From: Deltaproteobacteria bacterium
GTDB taxonomy: Bacteria > Desulfobacterota > GWC2-55-46 > JAJCZF01
Length of the DNA: 37,093 nucleotides
NCBI GenBank assembly: GCA_029262535.1
Contig: JAJCZF010000083.1
Coordinates: 1-37,093, forward strand
Direction: 5' to 3'
Each line of letters begins with the position of its first letter. Within the stretch, counting starts at the first letter, position 1. Of the stretch, positions 1 through 8,081 are shown in pieces. Both the position numbers and the translations under genes were made by a program. Below the pieces are notes generated by a model. The model made no database searches, was not told where the DNA came from, and saw only the letters and a list, made by a program, of their open reading frames with translations.

Positions 1-103
1 GATAGCCAGGCACCCTTGCGGCACATAGAAAGCACTACTACCGTTGCTTCCTTCCGGACCTGGCGGGGTTCGCGGTGCATCTATTGCGCAAGACCCGGCT
101 ATC
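1..103 (-). ncRNA. ffs: Signal recognition particle RNA (4.5S type)
   Basis: Read on the minus strand, this is a short bacterial SRP RNA. It binds Ffh and targets nascent membrane proteins to the membrane. The diagnostic apical part (GGTCCGGAAGGAAGCA) is present. The ends GATAGCC and GGCTATC close a terminal 7-bp stem, giving a transcript of about 103 nt, normal for the small type without an Alu domain. The 3' end coincides with the window edge, so any tail is not visible. A family A repeat starts 13 bp upstream of its 5' end. Confidence 0.93.
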
Positions 104-116
104 AGTACCACCCCTG

Positions 117-237
117 AAAATTGATCTTTTTTCCGATCTCTTCGTTGCGTCGCAAAATATAAAAGCTCACGTGAAAGACCACGCTTCACTTTTCTATTTC
201 ACGCCGCGCCTCGACCTCGAAAAAAATCTCTAATTTT
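117..237 (-). repeat. Family A palindromic repeat, copy A1
   Basis: About 120 bp, in reverse orientation. One end is AAAATTGATCTTTTTTCC and the other, read inward on the opposite strand, is AAAATTAGAGATTTTTTTC, so the ends are imperfect inverted repeats. The middle carries the shared core AGCGTGGTCTTTCACGTGAGC. The GATCAATTTT end faces the 5' end of the SRP RNA gene. It is very similar to A3 at 818-939. Confidence 0.8.
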
Positions 238-328
238 CAGACGCACACTATATATAGTTGTAATGCATATGAGTGAATAAATCAAGCACTCAATTTGTCA
301 CTCTTCGCTACGCGCAGACTGACATTTT

Positions 329-345
329 GGTGGGCACAGCCCACC
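329..345. repeat. Family E hairpin, copy E1
   Basis: The 17-bp palindrome GGTGGGCACAGCCCACC has 7-bp arms and a 3-nt loop. Close variants occur at 767-783 and 4400-4416. The rest of 238-409 shows no gene. Confidence 0.65.
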
Positions 346-409
346 CTGCGAAAAGTACAAAGCCCTGTCGTTTACACAGGTTTCTTCAGAGCTACCGGTT
401 TTTAATATT

Positions 410-436
410 CCGGTTCAAGGTACAACCTTGAACCGG
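410..436. repeat. Family C palindrome, copy C1
   Basis: Perfect 27-bp palindrome: 12-bp arms CCGGTTCAAGGT and ACCTTGAACCGG around ACA. The same core recurs at 4537-4561 and 30988-31012, with a variant at 30859-30883. Confidence 0.8.
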
Positions 437-462
437 CAGAAGAGACCATTCAAAACTATCAA

Positions 463-526
463 CGCGGACAAAAGACTAGCGACATCTTAAAAACTTTCTC
501 CGCGACAAAAAAGCACACCTGTGTGC
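463..526 (-). repeat. Family B two-hairpin repeat, copy B1
   Basis: Read on the minus strand it starts with the hairpin GCACACAGGTGTGC (513-526), then a T-rich run, then GTCGCGGA, and ends at TCCGCG, which can pair with CGCGGA. It abuts repeat A2 directly. Confidence 0.75.
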
Positions 527-528
527 AA

Positions 529-648
529 TAATTAGAGATTTTTTCTTGAATCAAGGCGGGGCGATGATCAAAAAGCGGAGCGTGGTATTTCACGTGAGCA
601 TTTTTTATCGTCGTTCCAACGCAGAGTCAGGGAAAAAGATCAATTTTT
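529..648 (+). repeat. Family A repeat, copy A2
   Basis: Runs from AATTAGAGATTTTTTC to GGAAAAAGATCAATTTTT. It is nearly identical to A4 (941-1061) across its length. Its GATCAATTTT end stops 2 bp before the encoded CCA end of tRNA-Ser(CGA). Confidence 0.85.
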
Positions 649-650
649 AA

Positions 651-742
<92 letters not shown>

Positions 743-766
743 CGGTAAAACTATTAAAGACAAGGC

Positions 767-783
767 GGTGGGCAGTGCCCACC
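767..783. repeat. Family E hairpin, copy E2
   Basis: GGTGGGCAGTGCCCACC, a 17-bp palindrome, lies upstream of tRNA-Ser(CGA). It is identical to the copy at 4400-4416. Confidence 0.7.
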
Positions 784-817
784 CTACGAAAACAGAGAAA
801 AACGATCAATCTGTGGT

Positions 818-939
818 AAAAATTAGAGATTTTCTTCAAGGTCGAGGCGGGACTGAAAATAGAAAAACGTAGCGTGGTCTTTCACGTGAGTTTTTATATT
901 TTTAGTCCCAACGAAGAGATTGAAGAAAAGATCAATTTT
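818..939 (+). repeat. Family A repeat, copy A3
   Basis: Full-length copy with the ends AAAATTAGAGATTTTC and GATCAATTTT and the core AGCGTGGTCTTTCACGTGAG. It is closer to A1 than to A2 or A4. It is joined head to tail to A4 with one base between them, and the two fill most of 743-1063, where no gene is seen. Confidence 0.85.
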
Positions 940-940
940 C

Positions 941-1061
941 AAAATTAGAGATTTTTTCCTGAATCAAGGCGGGGCGATGATTAAAAAGCGGAGCGTGGTA
1001 TTTCACGTGAGCATTTTTCATCATCGCTCCAACGCAGAGTCAGGGAAAAAGATCAATTTTT
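941..1061 (+). repeat. Family A repeat, copy A4
   Basis: Near twin of A2. Its GATCAATTTTT end lies 2 bp from the CCA end of tRNA-Ser(GGA). The similarity with the A2 locus continues into the T-arm and acceptor half of the tRNA. Confidence 0.85.
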
Positions 1062-1063
1062 AG

Positions 1064-1153
1064 TGGCGGAGAGAGAGGGATTCGAACCCTCGGTGCTCGT
1101 TAAAGCACACACGCTTTCCAGGCGTGACCCTTCAGCCACTCGGGCATCTCTCC
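1064..1153 (-). tRNA. tRNA-Ser, anticodon GGA
   Basis: Acceptor arms GGAGAGA/TCTCTCC, discriminator G and encoded CCA. The anticodon stem CACGC/GCGTG encloses CTGGAAA, so the anticodon is GGA, reading UCC and UCU. It has the long class II variable arm. Length is 90 nt. It begins 46 bp after the stop of the lipoprotein gene and may be co-transcribed with it. Confidence 0.95.
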
Positions 1154-1199
1154 TTATAAAACTCTATTTTTTTTCGAACTACTAAAGCTAAGCGCTTAA

Positions 1200-1805
1200 T
1201 CAGTCGGACGGTAGAAGCTCCAGCTTGTACCTGTCGTTCTTGTACGAGTTAAAGTCGGGAAGCGACTCAAATACCCAGCCGGAAGATACGGCATTGGCGC
1301 CATCGACTACCCTCACCTGGATGGCCGGGTTATTTGGCTCGTTCGAACGCGAGATAATGCCGGCCTCGTCTATGGCCCAGTCCGGGATGAATGCGTCAAG
1401 CTTGAGCGTATACTGCTCGTTAAGCTGTATGCCGGAACCGACGTCTATCGTCTTTACGACAGACTGGCCGGACTCGGAATCCAATATGAGTATCTTTGCG
1501 CTCTTCCACTTGGCCTTGACTTCATCAGAGAGCACGATAGACTTGTCACTCTTAAGTGTCGTATGGTCTGCCGGGCCGACCTTCTTGCCGGCCGCCATTC
1601 CTTCAGGAGCAGCCGTGGGGTGTCCCTCGGGCAGCTGCAGTCCGTCCTTTATGGCAGAGGCAGCCGGAGCAGGTGTCGCCTTCTTCGGCGCTTTGGGAGC
1701 GTCGCCGCCGCAGGCCGTAAGCGTAAGCGAAAGCGCCGCAACTACTGCAAAGAAGCCAAGCCCCTTAAATTTCTTCGATTTGATAAAAAGTCTCTTTATG
1801 CTCAT
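1200..1805 (-). CDS. Predicted lipoprotein, DUF2155-like
   Basis: 201 residues. A basic N-terminus and hydrophobic stretch end in the lipobox LTAC with the acceptor cysteine at residue 32, so it is probably an envelope lipoprotein. Residues 33-75 are rich in Ala, Pro and Lys and look like a flexible tether. The globular part (about 85-201) includes SNEPNNPAIQVRV and GWVFESLPDF, which I recall from DUF2155-type proteins of Geobacter relatives; that family assignment is from memory and has no known function. A GGAGG lies about 10 bases upstream of the ATG. It stands alone, with tRNA-Ser(GGA) downstream. Confidence 0.75.
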   Translation of the reverse strand: MSIKRLFIKSKKFKGLGFFAVVAALSLTLTACGGDAPKAPKKATPAPAASAIKDGLQLPEGHPTAAPEGMAAGKKVGPADHTTLKSDKSIVLSDEVKAKWKSAKILILDSESGQSVVKTIDVGSGIQLNEQYTLKLDAFIPDWAIDEAGIISRSNEPNNPAIQVRVVDGANAVSSGWVFESLPDFNSYKNDRYKLELLPSD

Positions 1806-1926
1806 ACTATTATAAACCTCCGTTCTAACATGCCAGATACGACTTCGTCAGGAAGGCTTCTTTCTTCCTGAAAATATATAAGAAAATATTCTACCATTAT
1901 GCAGAGAAAAATCAAATAAAATTATT

Positions 1927-1990
1927 TCACACAGGTGTGGTCTTATTTCGAAAGGTTATTTCCTGGCGACCTGAGGATTTTCTACCCGCG
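1927..1990 (+). repeat. Family B repeat, copy B2
   Basis: Begins TCACACAGGTGTGG, then TCTTATTTCG, and ends at CCCGCG. It is oriented opposite to most copies and lies in the gene-free stretch 1806-2294, which otherwise holds only the family D repeat D1. The second stem is degenerate here (CGAAAG instead of CGCGGA). Confidence 0.6.
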
Positions 1991-2071
1991 TTGAAAGTAA
2001 GGGGAGATGACATAAAATTAGGAATATCATATTATAGTCTTTAGTTGGTTGCCTTTCGGAAACGCGTTTAA

Positions 2072-2191
2072 GGTACTGTTGGGTTTCGTTCGGCTACGCC
2101 TCCTCTACCCAACCTACACGATTACAAAGGGGCTTTCTAATATTGTAGGTTGGGTAGAGCGCAGCCTCATCGCGCGAAACCCAACAACACC
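2072..2191. repeat. Family D (RAYT-associated) inverted repeat, copy D1
   Basis: Starts GGTACTGTTGGGTTTCG and ends with its near complement CGAAACCCAACAACACC, with a second inverted pair (CTACCCAACCTAC/GTAGGTTGGGTAG) inside. The same sequence flanks the transposase gene at 23785-24324. The palindrome can be followed further out, to about 2046-2221. Confidence 0.8.
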
Positions 2192-2294
2192 CTAAACGCC
2201 CTGTCAAAAGGCAAATAACCATAGACGCGGATATACCATTACCGGGCCGCCGAATACTCACTCCGCGACATAAAGAAGATTCCTGTCTACAGGA

Positions 2295-3503
2295 TCAATT
2301 TTTAAAAATGATCTTCTTAAAGAAACGCTTGCCCACCTGAAGTAGCAGCTCGCCTGTCGCCTCTATCTGAGCCTTGGGGTCTGTCACGCGCTCGCCGTCT
2401 ATCTTTACACCACCCTGCTCGACCTTGCGGCGTCCGTCGGAGGTGCTGGTGGCGAATCCGACCTCTTTTATTAAGGCAGCTATCCATATAGAATCGCCTT
2501 CGACAGAGAGCTTTAGCTCTTCGATATCGTCGGGAGTCTTCTTCTTATGAAATAACTCCTTAAAAGCAGCCTCCGCCTCTACCGCGCCATCTTTACCGTG
2601 AAAACGCGCGGTCAAGAGCGCGGAAAGCTCTTCTTTTGCGGCCTTGGGGTGGAGCTTTCCGCTCTTTATAGCCTCTTCCTTATCGGCGCTTATATCGGTA
2701 AGCAGTTCGTAATAGCGTATCATCAGGTCGTCGGAGATCGACATGACCTTGCCGAAGATCTCTTTTGCAGGCTCGGTGATGCCGATATAGTTGCCGAGAG
2801 ATTTGCTCATCTTCTGCACGCCGTCGAGCCCTTCGAGTATCGGCATGGTCAGCACTACCTGCGGCCTTTGGCCGTACTCGCGCTGAAGGTCACGCCCGAC
2901 GAGCAGGTTAAAGAGCTGGTCTGTGCCGCCAAGCTCGACGTCGGCCTTTAAAAAGACCGAATCGTAACCCTGTATCAAGGGGTATAGGAACTCGTGCACG
3001 GCGATCGGGCGGTGCTCTTTATATCTCTTGGAAAAGTCGTCGCGCTCAAGCATGCGGGCGACCGTATAACGCGAAGCAAGCGATATCATATCGGCAGAAG
3101 ATAACTCGCCCATCCAATGGCTATTGTAGACGACTTCGGTGAGATCTTCGTCGAGTATCTTAAAGACCTGGTCACGGTATGTGGCGGCGTTGGCCTCAAT
3201 AGCTTCCTTAGTGAGCGGCTTACGCATCTCGTTACGGCCCGTCGGGTCGCCGATAAGGGCTGTGAAGTCGCCTATAAGAAGGACTATCGTATGGCCAAGC
3301 TCCTGAAATACGCGAAGCTTCTGAATCAATACGGTATGACCGAGGTGCAGGTCGGGAGCGGTCGGGTCGAAACCGGCCTTTACGCGCAGCGGCGTACCGG
3401 ACTCGACCGACTCTTCGAGCCTCTTTAACAGGGTCTCTTCGTCTATGAGGGACTCGGAGCCGCGCTTGATACGTCTTAGTTGTTCTTTTGGGTCTATCGT
3501 CAT
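2295..3503 (-). CDS. tyrS: Tyrosyl-tRNA synthetase
   Basis: 402 residues, the usual size. It charges tRNA-Tyr in the cytoplasm. The class I signature HLGH is at residues 53-56 inside [14 protein letters not shown], and the KMSKS loop at 231-235. The substrate-pocket stretch YPLIQGYD and GGTDQLFNL are typical of bacterial TyrRS. An S4 RNA-binding domain fills roughly residues 340-395 ([10 protein letters not shown]). The start lies 12 bp after the stop of ymdB, so the two genes are probably co-transcribed. No strong ribosome-binding site is visible. Confidence 0.97.
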   Translation of the reverse strand: MTIDPKEQLRRIKRGSESLIDEETLLKRLEESVESGTPLRVKAGFDPTAPDLHLGHTVLIQKLRVFQELGHTIVLLIGDFTALIGDPTGRNEMRKPLTKEAIEANAATYRDQVFKILDEDLTEVVYNSHWMGELSSADMISLASRYTVARMLERDDFSKRYKEHRPIAVHEFLYPLIQGYDSVFLKADVELGGTDQLFNLLVGRDLQREYGQRPQVVLTMPILEGLDGVQKMSKSLGNYIGITEPAKEIFGKVMSISDDLMIRYYELLTDISADKEEAIKSGKLHPKAAKEELSALLTARFHGKDGAVEAEAAFKELFHKKKTPDDIEELKLSVEGDSIWIAALIKEVGFATSTSDGRRKVEQGGVKIDGERVTDPKAQIEATGELLLQVGKRFFKKIIFKN

Positions 3504-3515
3504 TATTATCTAAGC

Positions 3516-4310
3516 CTAGTTCAAAGGTTCTTTTATGCGTTCTATTGATAATGCCTTGCCGGAATCCGGGTCGATTGTCATAAATACCGCTTGGAGCTCC
3601 ACGCCGCCCTTTGCCACCTCGAAGCGCGTTGGGCGCTGGGTTAGGAAACGTGTAAGCACACTGTCCGGCTTCATGCCGATGACAGAGTTGGTTGGGCCGG
3701 TCATGCCGACGTCGCTTATATAGGCCGTGCCTTTTGGAAATATCCGCTCGTCTGCGGTCTGCACATGCGTATGGGTCCCCAAGATCGCGCTAACGCGTCC
3801 GTCGAGATAATAGGCCATGGCGTACTTCTCGCTAGTAGTCTCGGCGTGCATATCAAGAAGAACGATATTTGTCTCGGCCCGAAGCCTTGCGACCTCTTCA
3901 TCGGCTGCCACAAAGGGGCAATCGAGATTGGACATAAATACCCGACCCGCCAGATTCAGAACGCCTACCTTAAGGCCAGCAGGCGACTCGTATATATAGG
4001 AGCCATTACCGGGGCTGTCACCCGGATAGTTCAGCGGACGAATGAGGCGCGGCGTCTCGTCGAGATAGTCGTATATATCGCGCTGGTCCCATATATGGTT
4101 ACCGGTCGTTATGACGTCCACGCCCATATCAAAGAGCGTCTCGCTGATCTCCGCCGTTATGCCAAAGCCCCCGGCCGAGTTCTCGCCGTTGGCGATCACC
4201 ATATCGGGCGAGAGGCGGTTCGACAGGACCGGCAGAAGCCTTTGAACGGCATTCCGTCCGGGCTTGCCTACGAGGTCGCCTATGAATAGTATGCGTATTG
4301 GTTCTGCCAT
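3516..4310 (-). CDS. ymdB: YmdB-type metallophosphoesterase (TIGR00282)
   Basis: 264 residues. The family contains Bacillus YmdB, a phosphodiesterase acting on 2',3'-cyclic nucleotides, and is commonly next to rny. Metal ligands are visible in order: D12 in FIGDLVGKPGR, NGEN at 41-44, NH at 71-72, H155 in DMHAE, and H180/H182 in GTHTHVQ. The gene lies between rny and tyrS on the same strand, but a 599-bp spacer full of repeats separates it from rny. It is tightly coupled to tyrS. The catalytic set looks intact. Confidence 0.92.
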   Translation of the reverse strand: MAEPIRILFIGDLVGKPGRNAVQRLLPVLSNRLSPDMVIANGENSAGGFGITAEISETLFDMGVDVITTGNHIWDQRDIYDYLDETPRLIRPLNYPGDSPGNGSYIYESPAGLKVGVLNLAGRVFMSNLDCPFVAADEEVARLRAETNIVLLDMHAETTSEKYAMAYYLDGRVSAILGTHTHVQTADERIFPKGTAYISDVGMTGPTNSVIGMKPDSVLTRFLTQRPTRFEVAKGGVELQAVFMTIDPDSGKALSIERIKEPLN

Positions 4311-4330
4311 CTATCTCGTTGCTCTTATAT

Positions 4331-4383
4331 GGTACTGTTGGGTTTTGCTACGTTATGCTTCGCTCTACCTAACCTGCATGATT
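4331..4383. repeat. Family D half copy, D2
   Basis: GGTACTGTTGGGTTTTG followed by a diverged arm (CTCTACCTAACCTGCATGA). It is half of the element seen intact at D1, D3 and D4. Confidence 0.65.
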
Positions 4384-4399
4384 ATTTAAAGAAGAAAGC

Positions 4400-4416
4400 G
4401 GTGGGCAGTGCCCACC
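4400..4416. repeat. Family E hairpin, copy E3
   Basis: GGTGGGCAGTGCCCACC, identical to the copy at 767-783, including the following CCTACG. Confidence 0.7.
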
Positions 4417-4433
4417 CTACGGCAGTATACTCG

Positions 4434-4561
4434 CCGGTTCAGGGTTGTACCCCCACAGCCCAGGAAATTAAAACTCTCCACCTGCAAAGCAACGTTATTT
4501 TAGCCGGTCTCCTAACGCCTACCGGTTTTAACGTTCCGGTTCAAGGTACAACCTTGAACCG
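4434..4561. repeat. Family C composite: two palindromes about 100 bp apart
   Basis: A degraded palindrome (CCGGTTCAGGGTTGTACCC) at 4434 and an intact one (CGGTTCAAGGT, ACA, ACCTTGAACCG) at 4537-4561. The same paired arrangement and the linking word AACGTT are seen at 30859-31012. Confidence 0.7.
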
Positions 4562-4620
4562 ACAAGGGCCTGTACCTCAAAACATATGAAGAAAAGGCCC
4601 ACCAGTCCCCTCACCTCTAT

Positions 4621-4641
4621 CCTCTCCCCACAGGGGAGAGG
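4621..4641. repeat. CCTCTCCCC/GGGGAGAGG hairpin
   Basis: 9-bp perfect arms with the loop ACA. This hairpin type is widespread in bacterial genomes as a REP-like element. Only one copy is seen here. Confidence 0.6.
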
Positions 4642-4686
4642 AGGTTATATTATGACCCATCCTACAAAACTACTTAAGTAGAGGTG

Positions 4687-4792
4687 AAAATTAGAGATCT
4701 TCACCGAGGTCGAGGCGATAAACGCAAAACGCGGACAAGAGACTACCGGCATCAAGAAACGTACACCGCGAAATAAGAGCACACCTGTGTGC
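4687..4792 (-). repeat. Fused A-end plus family B repeat (A6/B3)
   Basis: 4687-4714 carries the AAAATTAGAGAT end of family A through CCGAGGTCGAGGCG, and 4730-4792 is a family B copy with hairpin GCACACCTGTGTGC at 4779-4792. The second unit (4795-4904) has the same layout, so this is a tandem duplication with diverged copies. Confidence 0.7.
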
Positions 4793-4794
4793 TA

Positions 4795-4904
4795 AAAATT
4801 AGAGATTTTTTCCGAGGTCAACATACACTAAACTCAAAACGCGAACGAAAAGTTATGTCGCCTCTGGGAATTTCCTCCGCGAAATAAAACCACACCTGTG
4901 TGGC
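4795..4904 (-). repeat. Fused A-end plus family B repeat (A7/B4), 3' of rny
   Basis: Second unit of the tandem. The family B part (4840-4904) ends 5 bp from the rny stop codon. Read with rny, the hairpin CCACACAGGTGTGG is followed by TTTTATTT, which resembles an intrinsic terminator. Confidence 0.75.
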
Positions 4905-4909
4905 ATTTT

Positions 4910-6499
4910 TTATTTGGCGTAGGAGACCGCCCTTGTCTCGCGTATCACCGTTATCCTAACCTGTCCTGGATAGGATAGTTCTGCCTCTATCTTCTTTGCT
5001 ATGTCGTTTGAGAGCACCAGGGCGCCCTCGTCGTTTACCGAGTGGTTCGATACTATTACCCTGATCTCGCGTCCGGCCTGCATGGCATAGGACTTTTCAA
5101 CACCTGAGAAGCTCGTAGCAATCTTCTCAAGATCTTCAAGACGTTTTACATAACTTTCGAGCATCTCGCGGCGAGCGCCCGGACGCGCGGCGCTTAGGGT
5201 GTCGGCGGCCTGAACGAGCACGCCGAGTATCGAATCGGGGTTGTCGTCGTGGTGCGAGGCCACGGCCGAGATGATCTTGTTGGACTCGCCGTATTTACGG
5301 GCAAGCTCTCCGCCTATGGTGGCGTGCGGCCCCTCTACCTCGTGGTCGACGGCCTTGCCTATGTCGTGAAGCAGGCCGGCCCTGCGGGCCTGCTTGGCGG
5401 ATAGGCCAAGCTCTGACGCCATGACGCCGCATATAAAGGCGACCTCCATGGAGTGGGCGTAGACATTCTGCGCGTAACTGGTACGGAACTTGAGCCTGCC
5501 TATAAGTTTCTGTATCTCCGGATTTACGCCGTGTATGCCGGTATCGAATACGGCGCGCTTTCCGGCCTCCATAATACCGCGTTCGACCTCGGCCTCTACC
5601 TTAAGCACTATCTCTTCGATACGCGCCGGGTGAATCCTGCCGTCGGTTATCAGACGTTCTAGTGAAAGCTTTGCGACTTCGCGGCGAACCGGGTTGTGGC
5701 CCGATAGTATTACTGCCTCCGGCGTATCGTCGATGATGATATCTATGCCGGTCGCGGCCTCTATTGCGCGAATATTACGTCCCTCGCGCCCGATAATACG
5801 GCCTTTCATATCGTCGCTCGGCAGTTGTACGACCGAAACGGTCCTCTCTGCGACGTAATCGCCGGCGTAACGCTGTATGGCCGTGGCCATAATAGTCTTT
5901 GCGGTCTGCTCGGCTTCGGAGCGCGTCTCTTCTTCGATGCGCTTCAAGACCTTTCCGGCGTCGTGTTTCGCGTCGGCCTCCATCGCCTCCAAGAGGACAT
6001 TTTTGGCCTCTTCCGCCGATAGTCCGCTTATCTCTTCGAGCTTTCTCTTTTCATCTTCAAGTACGTCCGTTACCTCGGTCTCCATCTCCTTGAGCCTTGC
6101 TTCCTGGCGTTGGAGTTCTTTATCCCTCTTGCCGAGATCGTCCTCTTTTCTATCGATATTGTCAAACTTGCGGTCAAGACTCTCTTCCTTTTTGAGAATG
6201 CGTTTTTCGAGTGAAAATAATTCTTTCTTGCGTTCTGAGGTCTCTTTTTCTACCTCCTGCTTTGCCTGATATACCGTCTCTTTTGCCTGTAACTGGGCCT
6301 CTTTAGTGATATTTTCAGCTTCTCTTGTAATATTTTCAGCTTTTTTTCTGGCCTCTGCTGCTATGGCCTCGGCATTCTTTTTACCACCCGCTATCGCCTT
6401 ATCCATGGCGCTCTTCTTCATTGAAGAACCCACGAAGAAACCGACGATAAGGGTCACCGCTGCGGCTACTACCGTTATGATTATGTTGGAAGTTTCCAT
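4910..6499 (-). CDS. rny: Ribonuclease Y
   Basis: 529 residues, the family norm. It is an endoribonuclease that starts mRNA decay from the inner membrane. Residues 5-25 form the N-terminal membrane anchor. A long charged coiled coil runs from about 30 to 200. The KH RNA-binding domain includes GREG at 237-240. The HD domain carries H349 and H378-D379 in [13 protein letters not shown], and the C-terminal family extension follows. All key residues are present. It lies downstream of fthC with a 166-bp spacer. A family B hairpin directly follows the stop. Confidence 0.97.
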   Translation of the reverse strand: METSNIIITVVAAAVTLIVGFFVGSSMKKSAMDKAIAGGKKNAEAIAAEARKKAENITREAENITKEAQLQAKETVYQAKQEVEKETSERKKELFSLEKRILKKEESLDRKFDNIDRKEDDLGKRDKELQRQEARLKEMETEVTDVLEDEKRKLEEISGLSAEEAKNVLLEAMEADAKHDAGKVLKRIEEETRSEAEQTAKTIMATAIQRYAGDYVAERTVSVVQLPSDDMKGRIIGREGRNIRAIEAATGIDIIIDDTPEAVILSGHNPVRREVAKLSLERLITDGRIHPARIEEIVLKVEAEVERGIMEAGKRAVFDTGIHGVNPEIQKLIGRLKFRTSYAQNVYAHSMEVAFICGVMASELGLSAKQARRAGLLHDIGKAVDHEVEGPHATIGGELARKYGESNKIISAVASHHDDNPDSILGVLVQAADTLSAARPGARREMLESYVKRLEDLEKIATSFSGVEKSYAMQAGREIRVIVSNHSVNDEGALVLSNDIAKKIEAELSYPGQVRITVIRETRAVSYAK

Positions 6500-6596
6500 C
6501 TTATGAAAAACCCCTTTCTCTCTATCTATAACTATAAAGGCCCATTACCTGGCCGGTTATACCGGAGAGTTCAAATCCGTGTCATCTGCCAAAAAG

Positions 6597-6661
6597 ACGG
6601 GAAAAAAACTATCCGGCGACTTATAAGACCTCCTCCGCAAAAAGGCCGTACCTCTGTGCCC
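6597..6661 (-). repeat. Degenerate family B repeat, 3' of fthC
   Basis: Read on the minus strand: GGGCACAGAGGTACGGCC, then TTTTTGCGGAGG, ending near TTTTTTTCCCG. The hairpin arms are eroded, but the order and spacing match family B. It ends 4 bp from the fthC stop codon. Confidence 0.45.
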
Positions 6662-6665
6662 TCTT

Positions 6666-7244
6666 CTAGAAGCGCACAATTGCGGATTCGGTGACCAACG
6701 CATCGACACTCACGTCATGCGCCTCCATGGGTATCTTTTGGTCTGTTACCTGACACCCGTAGGCAAGCGCCACTTTAAAAGCGGTCGCCCCCTCCAGAAC
6801 CCTGTCGTAAAACCCCTTGCCGTAACCTATTCTCGACCCGAATCGATCAAAGGCCACGCCCGGCATTACCACAAGGTCCAAACTATCGACCGAAACCTCT
6901 TCCCCTTCTCCATAATGGGGCGGCTCGTCGATATCGTAGAGTCCCGGCCTTAGCTCGTCGGCCGCCAGAACCCTTATAAAGTGTAAATGTTTTCTCTCTT
7001 CATCCGCCCTTGGAAAATATACCTGCTTATTATGCAAAAGCGCCTCTTTGAAGATCAGGCCGGTTCGCACCTCGGAGTTAAAACTCGAATAGAGCGCAAT
7101 CTTGTCAGCCGCGACAAACTCTGGAAGTTCCATAAGGCTCGCCTCTATTGAGAGGCTCAAGCGGGATATTTCAGAAGGGCTCAAGAGCGAGCGTTTCTTC
7201 AACGATTCCCGCCTTATAGCGAGCTTAAGCGTTCGATCTGACAT
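6666..7244 (-). CDS. fthC: 5-formyltetrahydrofolate cyclo-ligase
   Basis: 192 residues, normal for the family. It converts 5-formyl-THF to 5,10-methenyl-THF with ATP in the cytoplasm. The signature GSRIGYGKGFYDR is at residues 136-148, with VVMPGVAFDR just before it. The basic N-terminus (LAIRRESLKKR) is usual. It sits downstream of 6S RNA and zapA, the same order as zapA-ssrS-ygfA in E. coli. A terminator-like hairpin and a structured segment lie in its 5' region, so expression could be attenuated; that is inference. Confidence 0.95.
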   Translation of the reverse strand: MSDRTLKLAIRRESLKKRSLLSPSEISRLSLSIEASLMELPEFVAADKIALYSSFNSEVRTGLIFKEALLHNKQVYFPRADEERKHLHFIRVLAADELRPGLYDIDEPPHYGEGEEVSVDSLDLVVMPGVAFDRFGSRIGYGKGFYDRVLEGATAFKVALAYGCQVTDQKIPMEAHDVSVDALVTESAIVRF

Positions 7245-7330
7245 GTGGAGTATTAGATCCCAAAGCGAATGTTTTGGGGAACTACATTAGGTAATAAGAG
7301 CTCTACCGTATTAATTAAACGGTAAAAACT

Positions 7331-7350
7331 AAAAAAGACCGGAATCCGGT
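7331..7350 (-). terminator. Terminator-like hairpin upstream of fthC
   Basis: On the minus strand ACCGGATTCCGGT is followed by CTTTTTT. The 6-bp stem plus T-run is an intrinsic terminator shape. It lies about 90 bp before the fthC start, so it would stop transcripts coming from the 6S side or act as an attenuator. Confidence 0.55.
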
Positions 7351-7360
7351 ATTATAAAAG

Positions 7361-7427
7361 GGCGCAAGTAACTTTAAGACTTAACGGACCGCCCCACCGG
7401 TTAAGAGGGGGAAGCGCCTGTAAGTCC
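7361..7427 (-). ncRNA. Structured segment of unknown identity between 6S RNA and fthC
   Basis: GGCGC (7361-7365) pairs with GCGCC (7414-7418). Inside, CTTAAC (7380-7385) pairs with GTTAAG (7400-7405). The same arm (7378-7383) could instead pair with TAAGTC at 7421-7426. A C-rich and a G-rich run sit in the middle. A terminator-like hairpin follows at 7350-7331. It matches no riboswitch class that I recognise; it could be a leader element of fthC or a small RNA. Confidence 0.35.
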
Positions 7428-7517
7428 TATTTTTAAAAGATATGGTCAACTTATTAATCTATATGCCCTTTTATTACTTAATACGGTCTCTTTATATATT
7501 TCTCTTATCTGGTATTC

Positions 7518-7551
7518 CTAAAAATAGTCTCAAAAACTTCGCTGGTTTGAG
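7518..7551 (-). terminator. Probable terminator of 6S RNA
   Basis: Minus strand: CTCAAA (7551-7546) and TTTGAG (7534-7529) form a stem, followed by ACTATTTTTAG. It begins about 20 bp after the predicted 6S 3' end. Confidence 0.5.
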
Positions 7552-7570
7552 GTTCCCTAGTTATCCCCCG

Positions 7571-7736
7571 CCTGTGGCGTGTCGAATCTTATTTGAACCT
7601 GTCTGTGACAGGTGGGCGCCGGGATAGAGGCTTTCGAGGTCCTTTCCGAAGAGAGGCATGTCGTCCGCTTCAAGAGCCAGCTCCCTAGTTCAAAGTATTG
7701 GTTCAAAAATACCAACCCGATCACGCACACCGCAGG
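7571..7736 (-). ncRNA. ssrS: 6S RNA
   Basis: 6S RNA binds sigma-70 RNA polymerase and mimics an open promoter. The predicted 166-nt RNA has a closing stem CCTGCGGTGTG/CACGCCACAGG with wobble pairs only. The 3' side has a small hairpin ACCTGTCACAGACAGGT at the place where E. coli 6S has its CTTGAACC hairpin, and a long imperfect rod surrounds a central bubble. It lies between zapA and fthC, the conserved ssrS site. The exact ends are estimates; the stem may extend further through GGTTTCCC/GGGAACC. Confidence 0.78.
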
Positions 7737-7745
7737 GAAACCCTG

Positions 7746-7964
7746 AAAATTGATCTTTTTTCCCGCCACACATGTGTGGTCTTATTCTCGCACAATCTTC
7801 GTCGCGGGTAAAGAAGTATACGGGCGACGAAGGTTAGCACCGCGAATAGAAAACCACACCTGTGTGGCTGCGTTGAGACTTAAAATAAAAATGCTCACGT
7901 ACAGACGTACGCTCCGCTTTTTATTTTAAGCCCCGCCTTGATCCAGAAAAAAATCTCTAATTTT
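7746..7964 (-). repeat. Family A repeat (A5) containing an inverted family B pair
   Basis: The family A ends are at 7746-7764 (AAAATTGATCTTTTTTCCC) and 7869-7964 (TGCGTTGAG through CTCTAATTTT). Between them, 7765-7868 holds two family B copies head to head, a 104-bp palindrome bounded by GCCACACATGTGTGG and CCACACCTGTGTGGC. Compared with A2, the block replaces only about 6 bp (TGACTC), so it looks like a nested insertion. The GATCAATTTT end lies 10 bp from the 6S 5' end. Confidence 0.75.
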
Positions 7965-8081
7965 CAGCAGCATCATTGTATATCCCGGCACACAGCTCTG
8001 TGTAGCCTTAATGCATATACATTCATCTTGATGCCGCTTAAATAGGTATTAATGCGCCCTGGCGCACCTTTTAATGCTCTA

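Noticed and set aside
1225..1815. 196-codon open frame on the plus strand
   Set aside because: Antisense shadow of the lipoprotein gene, which has a lipobox and a good ribosome site.
4329..4589. 86-codon open frame on the plus strand
   Set aside because: It consists entirely of family D, E and C repeats and has no ribosome-binding site or protein-like composition.
7361..7427. Known riboswitch (THF, ZTP or fluoride class) upstream of fthC
   Set aside because: The hallmark conserved loops of those classes could not be found; kept only as an unknown structured segment.
7557..7769. 70-codon open frame on the minus strand
   Set aside because: It coincides with 6S RNA, whose paired ends and conserved location explain the sequence better.
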